A stretch of 58,086 nucleotides of DNA, from positions 1 through 58,086 of the forward strand of contig QCNM01000002.1 in NCBI GenBank assembly GCA_003210115.1, read 5' to 3'. The notes beneath the pieces are model-generated. The model was given only the letters and a program-made list of their open reading frames with translations. It was not told the origin of the DNA and ran no database searches. The stretch comes from SAR116 cluster bacterium AG-426-A06. GTDB lineage: Bacteria > Pseudomonadota > Alphaproteobacteria > Puniceispirillales > Marisalimonadaceae. Shown in pieces: positions 24,816 to 34,268 of this stretch (the first letter of the stretch is position 1; each line of letters begins with the position of its first letter). A program made the position numbers and the translations under genes.

Positions 24816-26068
24816 TTTGGTAGAACAAGCACGGCCCTAAAATCATTAACATTGGTCAATGTTGGTCCGGTATAAATTAGATCTTTAGTTTTTTTAAAAA
24901 AACTAAATGCGTCATTATTATCTATATATTTTTTAATGTCTAAATTAAGTTTTTTAGATTTTAAAAATGTTTCATAAGAAAAAAAAGCACCTGCATTATC
25001 TTCACTTCCATCTATTCCATCCGTATCTATTGAAAGTCCAAGTATATTTTTATTTCCTTTTAAAGTATTAACCATAGACAGGGCAAACTCTGAATTTCTT
25101 CCACCTTTCCCTAGACCATTTACCTTTACCGTAGTTTCACCACCAGAAAGGAGTAATATAGGTTTTTCTAAGGAAATATTTTTATAGCTTTTTTCTTTTT
25201 TTATTTTAAGCGCAAGATTTGCCATTCGTTCACCTTCCTTTGAAGCATAACCATCTAGTTTATCAGAAAGGATAATAGGTAAAAAACCTATTTTTTTTGC
25301 TAAATTTGATGCTGCTTTAAGTGCTTTCATTGGAGATGCTATTAAATGAAAATTTTCATTTATACCCTTTGGCAGAAGATTAGTTTTTATGATAGATAAA
25401 ATTTCTTTTGAAATTTCTATTTGATAATTTTTTAAAATTTCAAATAACTTGTTAGGGTCATTATTAGAATATATTGTTGGCCCAGATCCAATAAAACTTG
25501 GATCGTCTCCAGGAATATCAGAAATTCCATAAGTAATACAATTAGATGGTTTTATTAATTCTAATAATCTTCCTCCTTTAACTGCAGAAATAGATTGTCT
25601 AACAATATTCATTTCATCAATAGATGCTCCAGATTTTAAAAGTTCATTATTAATTTTTTGTTTCTCATCAAAATTTATTCCATCAAGAGGAGAACATAAT
25701 AAAGCCGATGCTCCACCTGAGATAAGGAAAATGACTAAATCATCTTTAGATGTATTTTTTGCAATTTGTATTATTTTTTTTGTAGCATTATAGCCGTTTA
25801 AATCGGGGATTGGATGTGATGCCTCTACCACTTTGATTTTTTTAGTTTTAACAAAATGATCATATCTTGTTATTACCAATCCTTCTAAATCAAATGGGCA
25901 TTGATCTTCGAAAACTTTAGCCATACTTCCCGCTGCTTTCCCTGCGCCTAAGACATAAATATTACCTTTTGGCTTTTCTAATAATTTTGGAAAATTATTA
26001 TCAGGTTTAGATGAGTTGATTGCCTCATTCATAATAAGAAACAATTGATGTTTATTATTTTTAATCAT
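24812..26068 (-). CDS. Glycerate 2-kinase (GckA/MOFRL family)
   Basis: Type II glycerate kinase that phosphorylates D-glycerate to 2-phosphoglycerate. The N-terminal DUF4147 domain shows YVLGAGKAAGSMAKV, ASHPIPD and LISGGASALLCSPLDG, and the C-terminal MOFRL domain shows LLLSGGETTVKVNGLGKGGR and the closing STDTDGIDGSEDNAGAF-like segment (read SIDTDGIDGSEDNAGAFF) and TGPTLTNVNDFRAV. Length 418 aa, normal. Related genes are often mislabelled hydroxypyruvate reductase (ttuD) in tartrate operons; a tartrate/D-malate dehydrogenase is at 15.8 kb in this window. It ties sugar-acid, tartrate or serine-cycle breakdown to lower glycolysis. Confidence 0.92.
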   Translation of the reverse strand: MIKNNKHQLFLIMNEAINSSKPDNNFPKLLEKPKGNIYVLGAGKAAGSMAKVFEDQCPFDLEGLVITRYDHFVKTKKIKVVEASHPIPDLNGYNATKKIIQIAKNTSKDDLVIFLISGGASALLCSPLDGINFDEKQKINNELLKSGASIDEMNIVRQSISAVKGGRLLELIKPSNCITYGISDIPGDDPSFIGSGPTIYSNNDPNKLFEILKNYQIEISKEILSIIKTNLLPKGINENFHLIASPMKALKAASNLAKKIGFLPIILSDKLDGYASKEGERMANLALKIKKEKSYKNISLEKPILLLSGGETTVKVNGLGKGGRNSEFALSMVNTLKGNKNILGLSIDTDGIDGSEDNAGAFFSYETFLKSKKLNLDIKKYIDNNDAFSFFKKTKDLIYTGPTLTNVNDFRAVLVLPN

Positions 26069-26133
26069 AAAAAAATTGAATTAACCTTGAACTAATTTAT
26101 TATTTTAATTTAATCGTAGTAGGGGGAATTTAT

Positions 26134-26922
26134 ATGTCAATTATTGATGGTCAAAAGATTAATAATACGTTTTTTATAACTATAAATAATCCAAAATCAA
26201 AAAACTCAATGGTCAAAGGATTTCATCCACAGTTTCAGAGCAAAATTGATGAAGCTGAAAATTCAAAAGATATAAATTCTATAATAATTTTTGGTGAAGG
26301 TGGGTTCTTTTGTGCTGGGGGAGATCTTAATAGTCTAAAAACCAGAAGAGATATGACAGTACCTGAGAGATTAGAAACTCTTGAACAATTAAATGGAACA
26401 ATAAAAAAAATTAAAGAGTGTTCCAAACCTACAATTGCAGCAGTTGAAGGCGGGGCAGCAGGTGCAGGTGTTTCTCTTGCAATGGCATGTGACTTTTTGA
26501 TTATGTCAGATAAGAGTTTTTTATCTCTTGCTTATGTAAAAATTGGGCTCACTCCAGATGGTGGTGTTACAAAACTTTTAGCTGAAGTTTTGCCAAAACA
26601 AATTTTGTCAGAAATGGCACTCATTGGAGATCGAATTTTTGCAAAAAAATTATTTGATCTAGGTTTTTTAAATTTAATTTCAGATGCAGGTGAAGTTAAA
26701 TCAGATGCTTTAAAGTTTTCTGAAAAATTTAAAAACTTACCCCAAAATGCAATGTTAAGAATAAAAACATTAATTCATCATTCTTATGATAATAATTTTG
26801 ACGAACAAATGAAATTAGAAGCGAATTTAATGGCAGATTCTCAAGGAGATAAAGAAAGCATGGAGGGTATAGATGCTTTTCTAGAAAAAAGAGATCCTAA
26901 TTTTTCAAAATTCAGATCATAA
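26134..26922 (+). CDS. Enoyl-CoA hydratase/isomerase family protein (PaaG-like)
   Basis: Crotonase-fold enzyme. The oxyanion regions read GGFFCAGGDLNSLK and GGAAGAGVSLAMACDFLIM. Both hydratase Glu positions are replaced (Ser and Val), but GLTPDGGVTKLLAE places an Asp where PaaG-type isomerases have their catalytic acid, so an acyl-CoA double-bond or epoxide isomerase is more likely than a hydratase. An AGGGGGAA ribosome-binding site lies 6 bp before the ATG. Length 262 aa. It is followed 29 bp later by an unrelated lytic transglycosylase. Confidence 0.88.
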   Translation: MSIIDGQKINNTFFITINNPKSKNSMVKGFHPQFQSKIDEAENSKDINSIIIFGEGGFFCAGGDLNSLKTRRDMTVPERLETLEQLNGTIKKIKECSKPTIAAVEGGAAGAGVSLAMACDFLIMSDKSFLSLAYVKIGLTPDGGVTKLLAEVLPKQILSEMALIGDRIFAKKLFDLGFLNLISDAGEVKSDALKFSEKFKNLPQNAMLRIKTLIHHSYDNNFDEQMKLEANLMADSQGDKESMEGIDAFLEKRDPNFSKFRS

Positions 26923-26951
26923 ATTTGGCATTTTATTTGCTCTAGTAATGA

Positions 26952-27620
26952 ATGGTATTAATAAAAAATCTATTTTTCATTCTAATTGTACTATTTTCTA
27001 AATCTGCCTTTTCAAAACTAAATTATTCTGACACTTGTCAAAAAGAAATAAATATTATTGAAAAGCAAATTGATATTCCAAAAGGTTTATTGACCGCAAT
27101 TGGAAAAACCGAATCTGGAAGATTTAAAAAAGATAAGACTGTTGTGATTTGGCCTTGGACAATAAATACAGGTAAAAAAAGTTTATTTTTTGATAATAAA
27201 ATACAAATGAAAAACTTTGTTATAAATGAAATAAAAAAAGAAAACTATAATTTAGATGTTGGCTGTATGCAGATAAATTTAAAATGGCATGGATCAAAAT
27301 TTAAAAATATATTGGATGTATTGGACCCAATGGTAAATATTTCTTACGCAACTTCATTTTTATATGAATTGCATTCTAATTTTGGCAATTGGGATGAGGC
27401 TATAAAAAGATATCATTCATCTAAACCCAAAAAAAATTTAAAATATCATCAAAAAGTTTTAGCAAACTGGAATTTAAAAATAAAAAACCAATTAGAAATT
27501 AAAGTTGCTAAACTAGATAATTTAGAAACTCACATTAAAAATTTTCAACCTAGATTGTATGAAAATATAAAAAAAATTATGTACTTTAGAAATATTTTTA
27601 TGCAACAATCTGATAATTAA
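26952..27620 (+). CDS. Lytic transglycosylase (SLT domain) exported protein
   Basis: Periplasmic peptidoglycan-cleaving enzyme. Residues 1-21 form a signal peptide (MVLIKNLFFILIVLFSKSAFS). The goose-type/SLT lysozyme fold follows: GLLTAIGKTESGRF with catalytic Glu, the DVGCMQINLKWHG motif and later NISYATSFLYELHSNFGNWDEAIKRYHS. A pair of cysteines (DTCQ and GCMQ) could form a disulfide. About 50 residues of helical tail complete 222 aa. It starts 29 bp after the PaaG-like gene without other cell-wall genes nearby. Confidence 0.88.
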   Translation: MVLIKNLFFILIVLFSKSAFSKLNYSDTCQKEINIIEKQIDIPKGLLTAIGKTESGRFKKDKTVVIWPWTINTGKKSLFFDNKIQMKNFVINEIKKENYNLDVGCMQINLKWHGSKFKNILDVLDPMVNISYATSFLYELHSNFGNWDEAIKRYHSSKPKKNLKYHQKVLANWNLKIKNQLEIKVAKLDNLETHIKNFQPRLYENIKKIMYFRNIFMQQSDN

Positions 27621-27656
27621 ACTAATAATTAATTCAGAAACAATGATGGTGTAAAT

Positions 27657-28328
27657 ATGGATGTATATAATTCTTTAATTTCAAGAAGATCAGTAAGGCG
27701 TTTTCTTTCAAAAGAAGTGGATCAAAGTAAAATAAAAAAGATTTTAGAAGGTGCTGCCTTTGCACCCAGTGGCCATAATATTCAACCTTGGCATGTATAT
27801 GTTGTAACTGGTTATAAAAAGAAAAAGATAACGGAAGAAATTATAAAATCAATTGAAAATGGTGAAGCAAAAAATTTCAAGCAAGAATTTGATTATTATC
27901 CAACTGAGTGGTACGAACCATACATTTCAAGGAGAAGAGCTGTAGGTTTCGAACTCTATAAATTACTTGGCATAGCGAAAGATGATTACGATGCTAGAAA
28001 TAAACAAATGCAGGAGAATTTCCATTTTTTTGGCGCGCCTGTAGGGATGTTTATAACCATGGATAGAAGGCTTGCAGAGGGCACTTTTATTGATTTGGGA
28101 ATGTTTATACAAAGTATTTTGGTAGGTGCTAGAGGAGAAGGATTACATACTTGTGGTCAAGTAGCTTTTACAAAGTTTCATACTATACTAAGCAAAGAAT
28201 TAGAATTTGATGAAAATGAAATGCTGGTGTGTGGTGTATCAATGGGCTATGAAGATGAGGATGCACCAGAAAATAAATTGAGAGTTGAAAAGTTAAAACA
28301 TGATCAGTTCTCAACATTTATCGATTAG
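27657..28328 (+). CDS. Nitroreductase
   Basis: FMN-dependent nitroreductase family protein: SLISRRSVRRFLSKEVDQSK contains the FMN-phosphate-binding Arg triad, then GAAFAPSGHNIQPWHVYVV; the middle has WYEPYISRRRAVGFELYKLL and the C-terminal half FIDLGMFIQSILVGARGEGLHTCGQ, with MLVCGVSMGYEDEDAPEN at the end. Length 223 aa. An MFS transporter starts 5 bp downstream, so the two are one operon, perhaps uptake and reduction of the same compound. Substrate unknown. Confidence 0.9.
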   Translation: MDVYNSLISRRSVRRFLSKEVDQSKIKKILEGAAFAPSGHNIQPWHVYVVTGYKKKKITEEIIKSIENGEAKNFKQEFDYYPTEWYEPYISRRRAVGFELYKLLGIAKDDYDARNKQMQENFHFFGAPVGMFITMDRRLAEGTFIDLGMFIQSILVGARGEGLHTCGQVAFTKFHTILSKELEFDENEMLVCGVSMGYEDEDAPENKLRVEKLKHDQFSTFID

Positions 28329-28333
28329 TTTTT

Positions 28334-29542
28334 ATGAAATTATTTAATATTGAGGCATCAAGAAATTTAACGTTGCCAGATATGTACATTAATATTGGTC
28401 ATTTCCTTGATCATTTTATGATGTTGATATTTGCTAAAGCTGCATTTGATGCGGGTCGTCATTTTGGTCTTAATTATGATGAAATAATTATTTATGGAAC
28501 TCTAGGTTTATTTCTATTTGGAGCTGCTGCCCCATTAGCCGGGTGGTTGGCTGACAAATATTCAAGATCGTTGATAATAATCATTTATCCTTTTGGCGTA
28601 TCATTAGGTGCATTTTTATGTTTTTTATCTTCTTCTCCAATTATGCTAGGTTTTTCAATCGGTGTAATTGGTTTTTTTGCTGCTATTTTTCATCCAGTTG
28701 GTATTGCGATGTTGATAAGAGATTCAAATAAGGTTGGTGTTAGATTAGGAGTTAATGGTGTTTGGGGTAATATGGGAGTTGCTGCTGCTCCAGTTTTAAC
28801 TGGCTTTATAATTTTAAATTCAAATTGGCAATTAAGCTTTTTAGTTCCTTCACTAATTTGTTTAATATTTGGGATTGCTCAATTAAGAGGTTTTAAAGAA
28901 ATTCATGTTAAAGAAGAAAAAACTAAACAAAAAACATCAAATGGTCTTGTTGAAGGATGGAAAATTGTTCTACTTTCACTTACTATGACTACATTAGCTG
29001 GTGGGTTCATATTCGGTTCATTAACTTTTTTGATACCACGAATATTTGAAGTAAATTTGTCAGGAATTTCTGTTGATATTGCAATAACAGGTTTATTGGC
29101 AGGAATTGTTTATGCTATTGCTTCATTATCTCAAGTTGGTGTTGGGTATTTAATTGATAGATATTCGCCTAAAATAATTTTAGGTTTTGTTGGAATAGGG
29201 CAGTTTTTTTTAATTTATTTATCAAGTTTGTATATCGATTACGCTTTATTTTTTGTAATGTTAATGGCGATGTTCTTTGTTTTTGGTCAAGTTCCAATTA
29301 CTGACGCAATTCTTGTAAGATATGTTGATGATAAGTGGAGAGCAAGAATACTATCAATAAAATTTTTAATAAATCTTTGCGCTGGCGCTTCTGTTTTACC
29401 TTTAGTTTCATTATTTTTAGGTTATGGATATACTTTTAGTGATTTATTAACAATATTGTCTTGTTTGGCTATTTTTGTTGTAATTTCAGCTTATATGTTA
29501 CCAAAAATAAAAGATAATAAGCCTGAATTAAAAATAGCTTAG
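28334..29542 (+). CDS. Major facilitator superfamily transporter
   Basis: Inner-membrane secondary transporter with about 12 hydrophobic segments in two halves joined near residue 195-210 (charged linker KEEKTKQKTS). The loop after TM2 reads GWLADKYSRSLIIII, the MFS signature, repeated after TM8 as YLIDRYSPKIILG. Length 402 aa. No substrate-determining motif is recognisable. It is coupled to the nitroreductase upstream. Its end is 10 bp from the convergent MBL-fold gene. Confidence 0.88.
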   Translation: MKLFNIEASRNLTLPDMYINIGHFLDHFMMLIFAKAAFDAGRHFGLNYDEIIIYGTLGLFLFGAAAPLAGWLADKYSRSLIIIIYPFGVSLGAFLCFLSSSPIMLGFSIGVIGFFAAIFHPVGIAMLIRDSNKVGVRLGVNGVWGNMGVAAAPVLTGFIILNSNWQLSFLVPSLICLIFGIAQLRGFKEIHVKEEKTKQKTSNGLVEGWKIVLLSLTMTTLAGGFIFGSLTFLIPRIFEVNLSGISVDIAITGLLAGIVYAIASLSQVGVGYLIDRYSPKIILGFVGIGQFFLIYLSSLYIDYALFFVMLMAMFFVFGQVPITDAILVRYVDDKWRARILSIKFLINLCAGASVLPLVSLFLGYGYTFSDLLTILSCLAIFVVISAYMLPKIKDNKPELKIA

Positions 29543-29552
29543 TTAAAGAGAA

Positions 29553-30569
29553 TTAATTATTTAAACTAAACCATTCAACTTTATTAGAATTAGAAATTTT
29601 TTTTGCATATCCTGTTTTTACTAGATTTATGAGGTGTGATCTAGCTTCACCAATGGCGAAATGCATTTGTTCGTTTCCTATTTTTCTATCAAAAATTAAA
29701 CTTAAAGAGTCATAAACAGTAATATTTCTTTTTAATAATTCATTTTTTAAAATATCTAATCTTTGATTATGATGATTTATAAGTTCTACGGCTCTGCTGT
29801 CTCCGTCTTTAAAAGGCCAATCATGACAAGGGAATACTTCAACTTCAGAGTTAATGGTTTTAATGTCATTTAAATAGTTTAAATATCCCCCCAATCTATC
29901 ATCAAAAGGATCAAAAAAATTGTCTGAAACATTTGGTGATATTCTAGGAAGTAAGAAATCTCCAGCCAGATATAAACTTCTTTTTTTATCTGTTAACGAG
30001 ATATGTTCTGGAGAATGACCCACATCTGTCCTAACTTCCCATTTCCCCTCATTTGATTCAATTTTAAAACCTTCAGATATAATTTTAAAATCTGGTAAAT
30101 TAAAAACTTTGTTTTTATATAATCTTGTGGCTTCTAACATTTCTTGTTTTTGTTCCCTTGGAATTCCTGATCTTTGAAAGATATTATCAAACATAATTGA
30201 ATAGTCTTTATCAGGCATAACTAACAACCTTTTTGCTACTTCTAATTCTTTAGATGATGTAAATGCTGGAACATTTAATTTTTTTTGAAGCCAACCTGCC
30301 ATGCCAATATGATCTGGATGATAGTGAGTAATAAGTAATGAATGAATTTTTTCTGATTTTAATGGTCCATTGAGTATCTTTTCCCACATTTCAATTGAGT
30401 GATCAGATCTCAGGCCACTATCAATCAATATCCATCCATTTTTTGTGTTTAAAAAAAATAGATTTACATGATTTAAACGAAATGGAAGTTCGAATTGCGT
30501 CCAATATAGGTCTTTCCTAAGTTCATTAAATTCGCCATGCTTAGGTATTTCATAATTTAGTTTTGTCAA
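29553..30569 (-). CDS. MBL-fold metallo-hydrolase
   Basis: Metallo-beta-lactamase-fold hydrolase with a binuclear metal site: THYHPDHIGMAG (HxHxDH), the third His in DVGHSPEHISL, the bridging Asp in YLAGDFLLP and the final His in PCHDWPF. The last 70 residues form a small helical winged domain (LKNELLKRNITVYDSLSLIF), as in the lactonase/thioesterase-like subgroup with a C-terminal domain. Length 338 aa. The start is a TTG at 30569; an AGAGG seven bases before it supports that choice. It begins one base after the stop of the photolyase-like gene, so the two are co-translated; the reason for that pairing is unknown. Confidence 0.88.
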   Translation of the reverse strand: MTKLNYEIPKHGEFNELRKDLYWTQFELPFRLNHVNLFFLNTKNGWILIDSGLRSDHSIEMWEKILNGPLKSEKIHSLLITHYHPDHIGMAGWLQKKLNVPAFTSSKELEVAKRLLVMPDKDYSIMFDNIFQRSGIPREQKQEMLEATRLYKNKVFNLPDFKIISEGFKIESNEGKWEVRTDVGHSPEHISLTDKKRSLYLAGDFLLPRISPNVSDNFFDPFDDRLGGYLNYLNDIKTINSEVEVFPCHDWPFKDGDSRAVELINHHNQRLDILKNELLKRNITVYDSLSLIFDRKIGNEQMHFAIGEARSHLINLVKTGYAKKISNSNKVEWFSLNN

Positions 30570-30570
30570 T

Positions 30571-31731
30571 TTAAGCCTCTTTGTTCGTTAAACCTTGTCT
30601 TTTTAATAATTCTGGAATTTTATTTTTAAAAGGGAAAAAACCTTTTTTAGCAAATGGAAAAGCTAACCTATCCCATTCCCTTAAATAAAAAAATACATTA
30701 ACATTATTATTTGTAAATTTATTTAATAGATTTTTTCTATTCAACAAACATTTGCCTTCAGTCTCATAAGGTATTATCAAATTTTTAATCTTAAATTTAG
30801 TTATCCAATTAATCAATTCCTCATCACTTAATGCATATGAAATGTGAGTATTATTATTAATTATTTCTTCACATAAGTTATTTTCAAAGTTTTTAATTAG
30901 TTCGCTTTGATCAATTAATGAATTATCACTGTTAAAAAGGCATGTTTTAAAATTAATATCTTTTTTTAAAAAAGAATCTAAAGAAAAATCATTTTTGTTA
31001 ATGATTAATCCAATATCCTCTAAATTACTAAAGGAAATTTTTTCAAATTCTTTATTAATAATTTGTTGATTAAAGCTTGATTGACTTTCAAGGGGCGAAG
31101 CTGTTTCATTTAGTTCATTAACAGGGTTAAATTTATAGTTTGTAAACTTATAAATATTATCTGCACGCGCAATGTAATTTTTTCCAATAGTCTGTAATCC
31201 TGCCACCCATCTCCAACTCAATGTATTTACAGCAGGGCACCAATCGAGTAAATTTTTTTGAAAAAAAATCGCACCATCAATCCAATCTTTTTTTAGTGTA
31301 AAGATCCATATGCTTGCATACCACATACGTGCATGATTGTGTAAATAGCCAGTTTCAATTAATTCTTGTGTCCAATAATCAAAACATTTTATGCCTGTCT
31401 TTTTAGGAGGTTCTACATATTGTATTTTTTTTTCATATTCATTCCAGATTATTGGATGAAGTTCAAGCCATCCTCTCCAATAGGTTCTCCAAAAAATTTC
31501 TTGAACAAATTTTTCTATTTTATTTGGTTTAAACTTTTGAAACGCAATATCCAAAATATCTATTTCTGATATTAACCTTCTACCTATATATGGTGAAAGA
31601 GTAGATACATTTGTATGAGGTGAACCCAAATCAAAATTTCGTTTAGAACTATAATCAATTAAATTTTTATTAATAAATTTATCAAATTTTTCTTTTATTT
31701 CTGAAGTTTTTGTAGGAAATTGTGAGCTCAT
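30571..31731 (-). CDS. Photolyase/cryptochrome-like FAD-binding protein with domains in swapped order
   Basis: The first 215 residues are the FAD-binding helical half of DNA photolyases/cryptochromes: YSSKRNFDLG, STLSPYIGRRLISE, FVQEIFWRTYWRGW, ETGYLHNHARMWYASIW, LLDWCPAVNTLSWRWVAG and YIARADNIYKFT follow the canonical order. The normal N-terminal antenna (Rossmann-like) domain is missing in front. Instead the C-terminal part (about 250-386) looks alpha/beta, with LIIPYETEGKCLLNRK, NVNVFFYLREWDRLAFPFA and KKGFFPFKNKIPELL, the last resembling the end of a photolyase antenna domain. This is a circularly permuted arrangement (inference). Photochemical activity cannot be judged. Length 386 aa. 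Co-translated with the MBL-fold gene. Confidence 0.83.
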   Translation of the reverse strand: MSSQFPTKTSEIKEKFDKFINKNLIDYSSKRNFDLGSPHTNVSTLSPYIGRRLISEIDILDIAFQKFKPNKIEKFVQEIFWRTYWRGWLELHPIIWNEYEKKIQYVEPPKKTGIKCFDYWTQELIETGYLHNHARMWYASIWIFTLKKDWIDGAIFFQKNLLDWCPAVNTLSWRWVAGLQTIGKNYIARADNIYKFTNYKFNPVNELNETASPLESQSSFNQQIINKEFEKISFSNLEDIGLIINKNDFSLDSFLKKDINFKTCLFNSDNSLIDQSELIKNFENNLCEEIINNNTHISYALSDEELINWITKFKIKNLIIPYETEGKCLLNRKNLLNKFTNNNVNVFFYLREWDRLAFPFAKKGFFPFKNKIPELLKRQGLTNKEA

Positions 31732-31800
31732 GAATTATACACATACTTAATTATTATAAAAAAGTATAGAAAATTAAAATTTGATTAAAAGGGTATTTTT

Positions 31801-33018
31801 ATGAATAGTCCATTAAAAGGTTTGAGAGTATTAGATTTAACAAGAGTTTTAGCTGGCCCTTATTGTACACAAATGCTAGGAGATTTAGGAGCTGAAATTA
31901 TAAAAGTCGAAAGACCAGGCGCTGGTGATGATACTAGAGGTTTTGCACCACCTTATTTAAAAGATAATAATGGAAATGAGACTGACCTAAGTGCTTATTA
32001 TTGTGGTGCTAATAGAAATAAAAGATCTATTACAATAAATTTAAGTGAAAAAGAAGGCCAAGATATTATTCATAAACTTCTTAAAAATTCTGATATTCTA
32101 GTTGAAAATTTTAAAACAGGAACTTTAGCTAAATATGGTTTGTCTTATGATGATCTTAAAAATGAATTTCCAAGACTAATATTTTGTTCAATAACTGGTT
32201 TTGGTCAAACTGGACCATATGCTTCAAGACCTGGTTATGATGGTCTTATTCAGGCAATGGGCGGAGTTATGGCTTTAACAGGTGAACCTAATGGTGAACC
32301 TATGAAAGTTGGAGTTCCAATTGGTGATTTAATGGCTGGCATGTTTGCTTCTGTAGGTATTTTAGCTGCTGTTAGGCATCAGGCTGAAACTGGAAAAGGA
32401 CAATTTATTGATATTGGTATGTTAGATACACATGTAGCATGGTTAGCTAATCAAGGGATGAATTATCTTTCAACAGATGAAAATCCTGCAAGATTAGGAA
32501 ATCAACACCCTAACATTGTTCCTTATCAAGTCATGCCAACTTCTGATGGATACATTGTATTATCAATTGGAAATGATCCAACATTTGAACGTTTTTGCGA
32601 ATTAGCTGGCGAAACCAAATTACTTGAAGATGATCGTTTTAAAACAAATGCATCAAGGGTATCAAATAGAGAACATGTTACTAAAGTACTGAACGAAGTT
32701 ACAAAACGAAAAACTTCTAATGAATGGTTAAGTGAACTAGAAAAAGCAAAAATTGGTTGTGGTCCTATAAACAATCTTTCAGATGTGTTTAATGATCCAC
32801 AGGTGATATCTAGAAAAATGGTTTTGGAAATGGAGCACTCTAAAACCGGAGAAAAATCATTAAAATTAATTTCAAATCCTATAAAAATGAATGAAACACC
32901 TGTTTCGTATAGATATGCACCTCCGCTCCTTGGAGAACATACTAACGAAATTTTAAAAACCGAATTAAACCTTGACGAAGATCAAATTAAGTCACTTAAA
33001 GACAAAAACATTATTTAA
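31801..33018 (+). CDS. CaiB/BaiF (class III) CoA transferase
   Basis: Formyl-CoA/carnitine-type CoA transferase. Segments are LDLTRVLAGPYCTQMLGDLG, IKVERPGAGDDTR, NRNKRSITINL, VENFKTGTLAKYGL, SITGFGQTGPYASRPGYDG, and the catalytic-Asp part GVPIGDLMAGMFASVG. The C-terminal half has CGPINNLSDVFNDPQV. Length 405 aa. AAAAGGG precedes the ATG. It is one gene of a plus-strand unit: an MFS transporter starts 14 bp later and a Gate-domain protein overlaps that, suggesting uptake and CoA activation of one carboxylic acid (inference). Confidence 0.93.
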   Translation: MNSPLKGLRVLDLTRVLAGPYCTQMLGDLGAEIIKVERPGAGDDTRGFAPPYLKDNNGNETDLSAYYCGANRNKRSITINLSEKEGQDIIHKLLKNSDILVENFKTGTLAKYGLSYDDLKNEFPRLIFCSITGFGQTGPYASRPGYDGLIQAMGGVMALTGEPNGEPMKVGVPIGDLMAGMFASVGILAAVRHQAETGKGQFIDIGMLDTHVAWLANQGMNYLSTDENPARLGNQHPNIVPYQVMPTSDGYIVLSIGNDPTFERFCELAGETKLLEDDRFKTNASRVSNREHVTKVLNEVTKRKTSNEWLSELEKAKIGCGPINNLSDVFNDPQVISRKMVLEMEHSKTGEKSLKLISNPIKMNETPVSYRYAPPLLGEHTNEILKTELNLDEDQIKSLKDKNII

Positions 33019-33032
33019 TATAAATAAATTCA

Positions 33033-34268
33033 ATGATTAATTCAGTTAAACCCAATTTAATAGTTTCTGATTCTAGAGGTGCATGGTTTAGGGCAACAAT
33101 ATTATTTATTCTTGCTCTAATAGGTACAGTAGGAATGTGGTCAGTTGTAGTTTTTATTCCTGACATAGAAAAAGAATTTGGCCTAGATAGGGGAACTTCA
33201 AGTTTGTTATACGCCTTTACTATGATTGGTTTTGGTTTTGGTACTGTCGTAATTGGCAAAGTTTACGATAAGTTTGGTATTAAAAAGCCAATTTTGTTAG
33301 CCACATTTGTCCTAATTACATCTTATTATTTTTATTCTATTTTTCCATTTTATTGGCAGTTTCTAATTCTTCAATTTTTTATGGGTTTTGCGGCATCGGC
33401 TTTTTTTGGTCCTGCTATGGCAGATATATCAAATTTTTTTAATAAACAAAGAGGTTTTGCTCTATCCATCGTTGCTAGTGCTAATTATGTAGCAGGAGCA
33501 ACATGGCCGTTATTAATTGGTTATTTTTTAACATTCATTGACTGGAGAGCTGCACATTTTTGGATATCAATATGTTTATTAATTATGATACCACTTATAC
33601 TTTTATTAAAAAATGCTTCAGTAGATGAAAGTAAATCTCTTGAAATGAAGCAAAGGTATAAAGATATAAGGCTAGATCTTTCAAACAATCAAATACAAGT
33701 ATTGTTAATGCTTGCAGGTATATGTTGTTGTGTTGCTATGGCTATGCCACAAGTTCATATGGTCGCTTTGTGTGTGGATAATGGTTTTGGCCTTCAAGTT
33801 GGCACGGAAATTTTAGCTGTCATGCTCTATAGTGGTATGATAAGTAGAATTGTTTTTGGAATGATTTCTGACAGAATTGGACCTGTTTTAACATTATTAT
33901 TAGGCTCATTTTTACAAATGGTTTCGTTAACATTTTTCTTGCCGTTTTCGTCCGAAATTTCTTTATATGTTGTTTCTTTAATGTTTGGATTATCACAAGG
34001 TGGAATTGTTCCTGCTTATGCAATAATCATTAGAAAATATTTGCCAATCAAGGAAGCTGGATTAAGAGTTGGACTTGTTATAGGTGCTACAATTGTAGGA
34101 ATGTCATTAGGAGGATGGATGTCTGGAGAAATTTTTGACATTACAGCATCATATTATTTTGCATTTATGAATGGTATAATTTGGAATTTATTTAATTTGA
34201 TCATTGTTATATATATCATTTACAAGTCAGACTTCTGGCAGAATAGAAAGGCAATTTCAATTGGATAA
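33033..34268 (+). CDS. Major facilitator superfamily transporter (carboxylate type)
   Basis: Twelve-TM secondary transporter with the MFS loop GKVYDKFGIKKPILLA after TM2 and FGMISDRIGPVLTLLLGSF after TM8. The IPDIEKEFGLDRGTSSLLYAF region resembles oxalate/formate antiporter-like and monocarboxylate family members. Length 411 aa. It lies 14 bp after the CoA transferase, so it likely brings in that enzyme's acid. Its end overlaps the following gene by 8 bp with the start I chose. Confidence 0.9.
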   Translation: MINSVKPNLIVSDSRGAWFRATILFILALIGTVGMWSVVVFIPDIEKEFGLDRGTSSLLYAFTMIGFGFGTVVIGKVYDKFGIKKPILLATFVLITSYYFYSIFPFYWQFLILQFFMGFAASAFFGPAMADISNFFNKQRGFALSIVASANYVAGATWPLLIGYFLTFIDWRAAHFWISICLLIMIPLILLLKNASVDESKSLEMKQRYKDIRLDLSNNQIQVLLMLAGICCCVAMAMPQVHMVALCVDNGFGLQVGTEILAVMLYSGMISRIVFGMISDRIGPVLTLLLGSFLQMVSLTFFLPFSSEISLYVVSLMFGLSQGGIVPAYAIIIRKYLPIKEAGLRVGLVIGATIVGMSLGGWMSGEIFDITASYYFAFMNGIIWNLFNLIIVIYIIYKSDFWQNRKAISIG

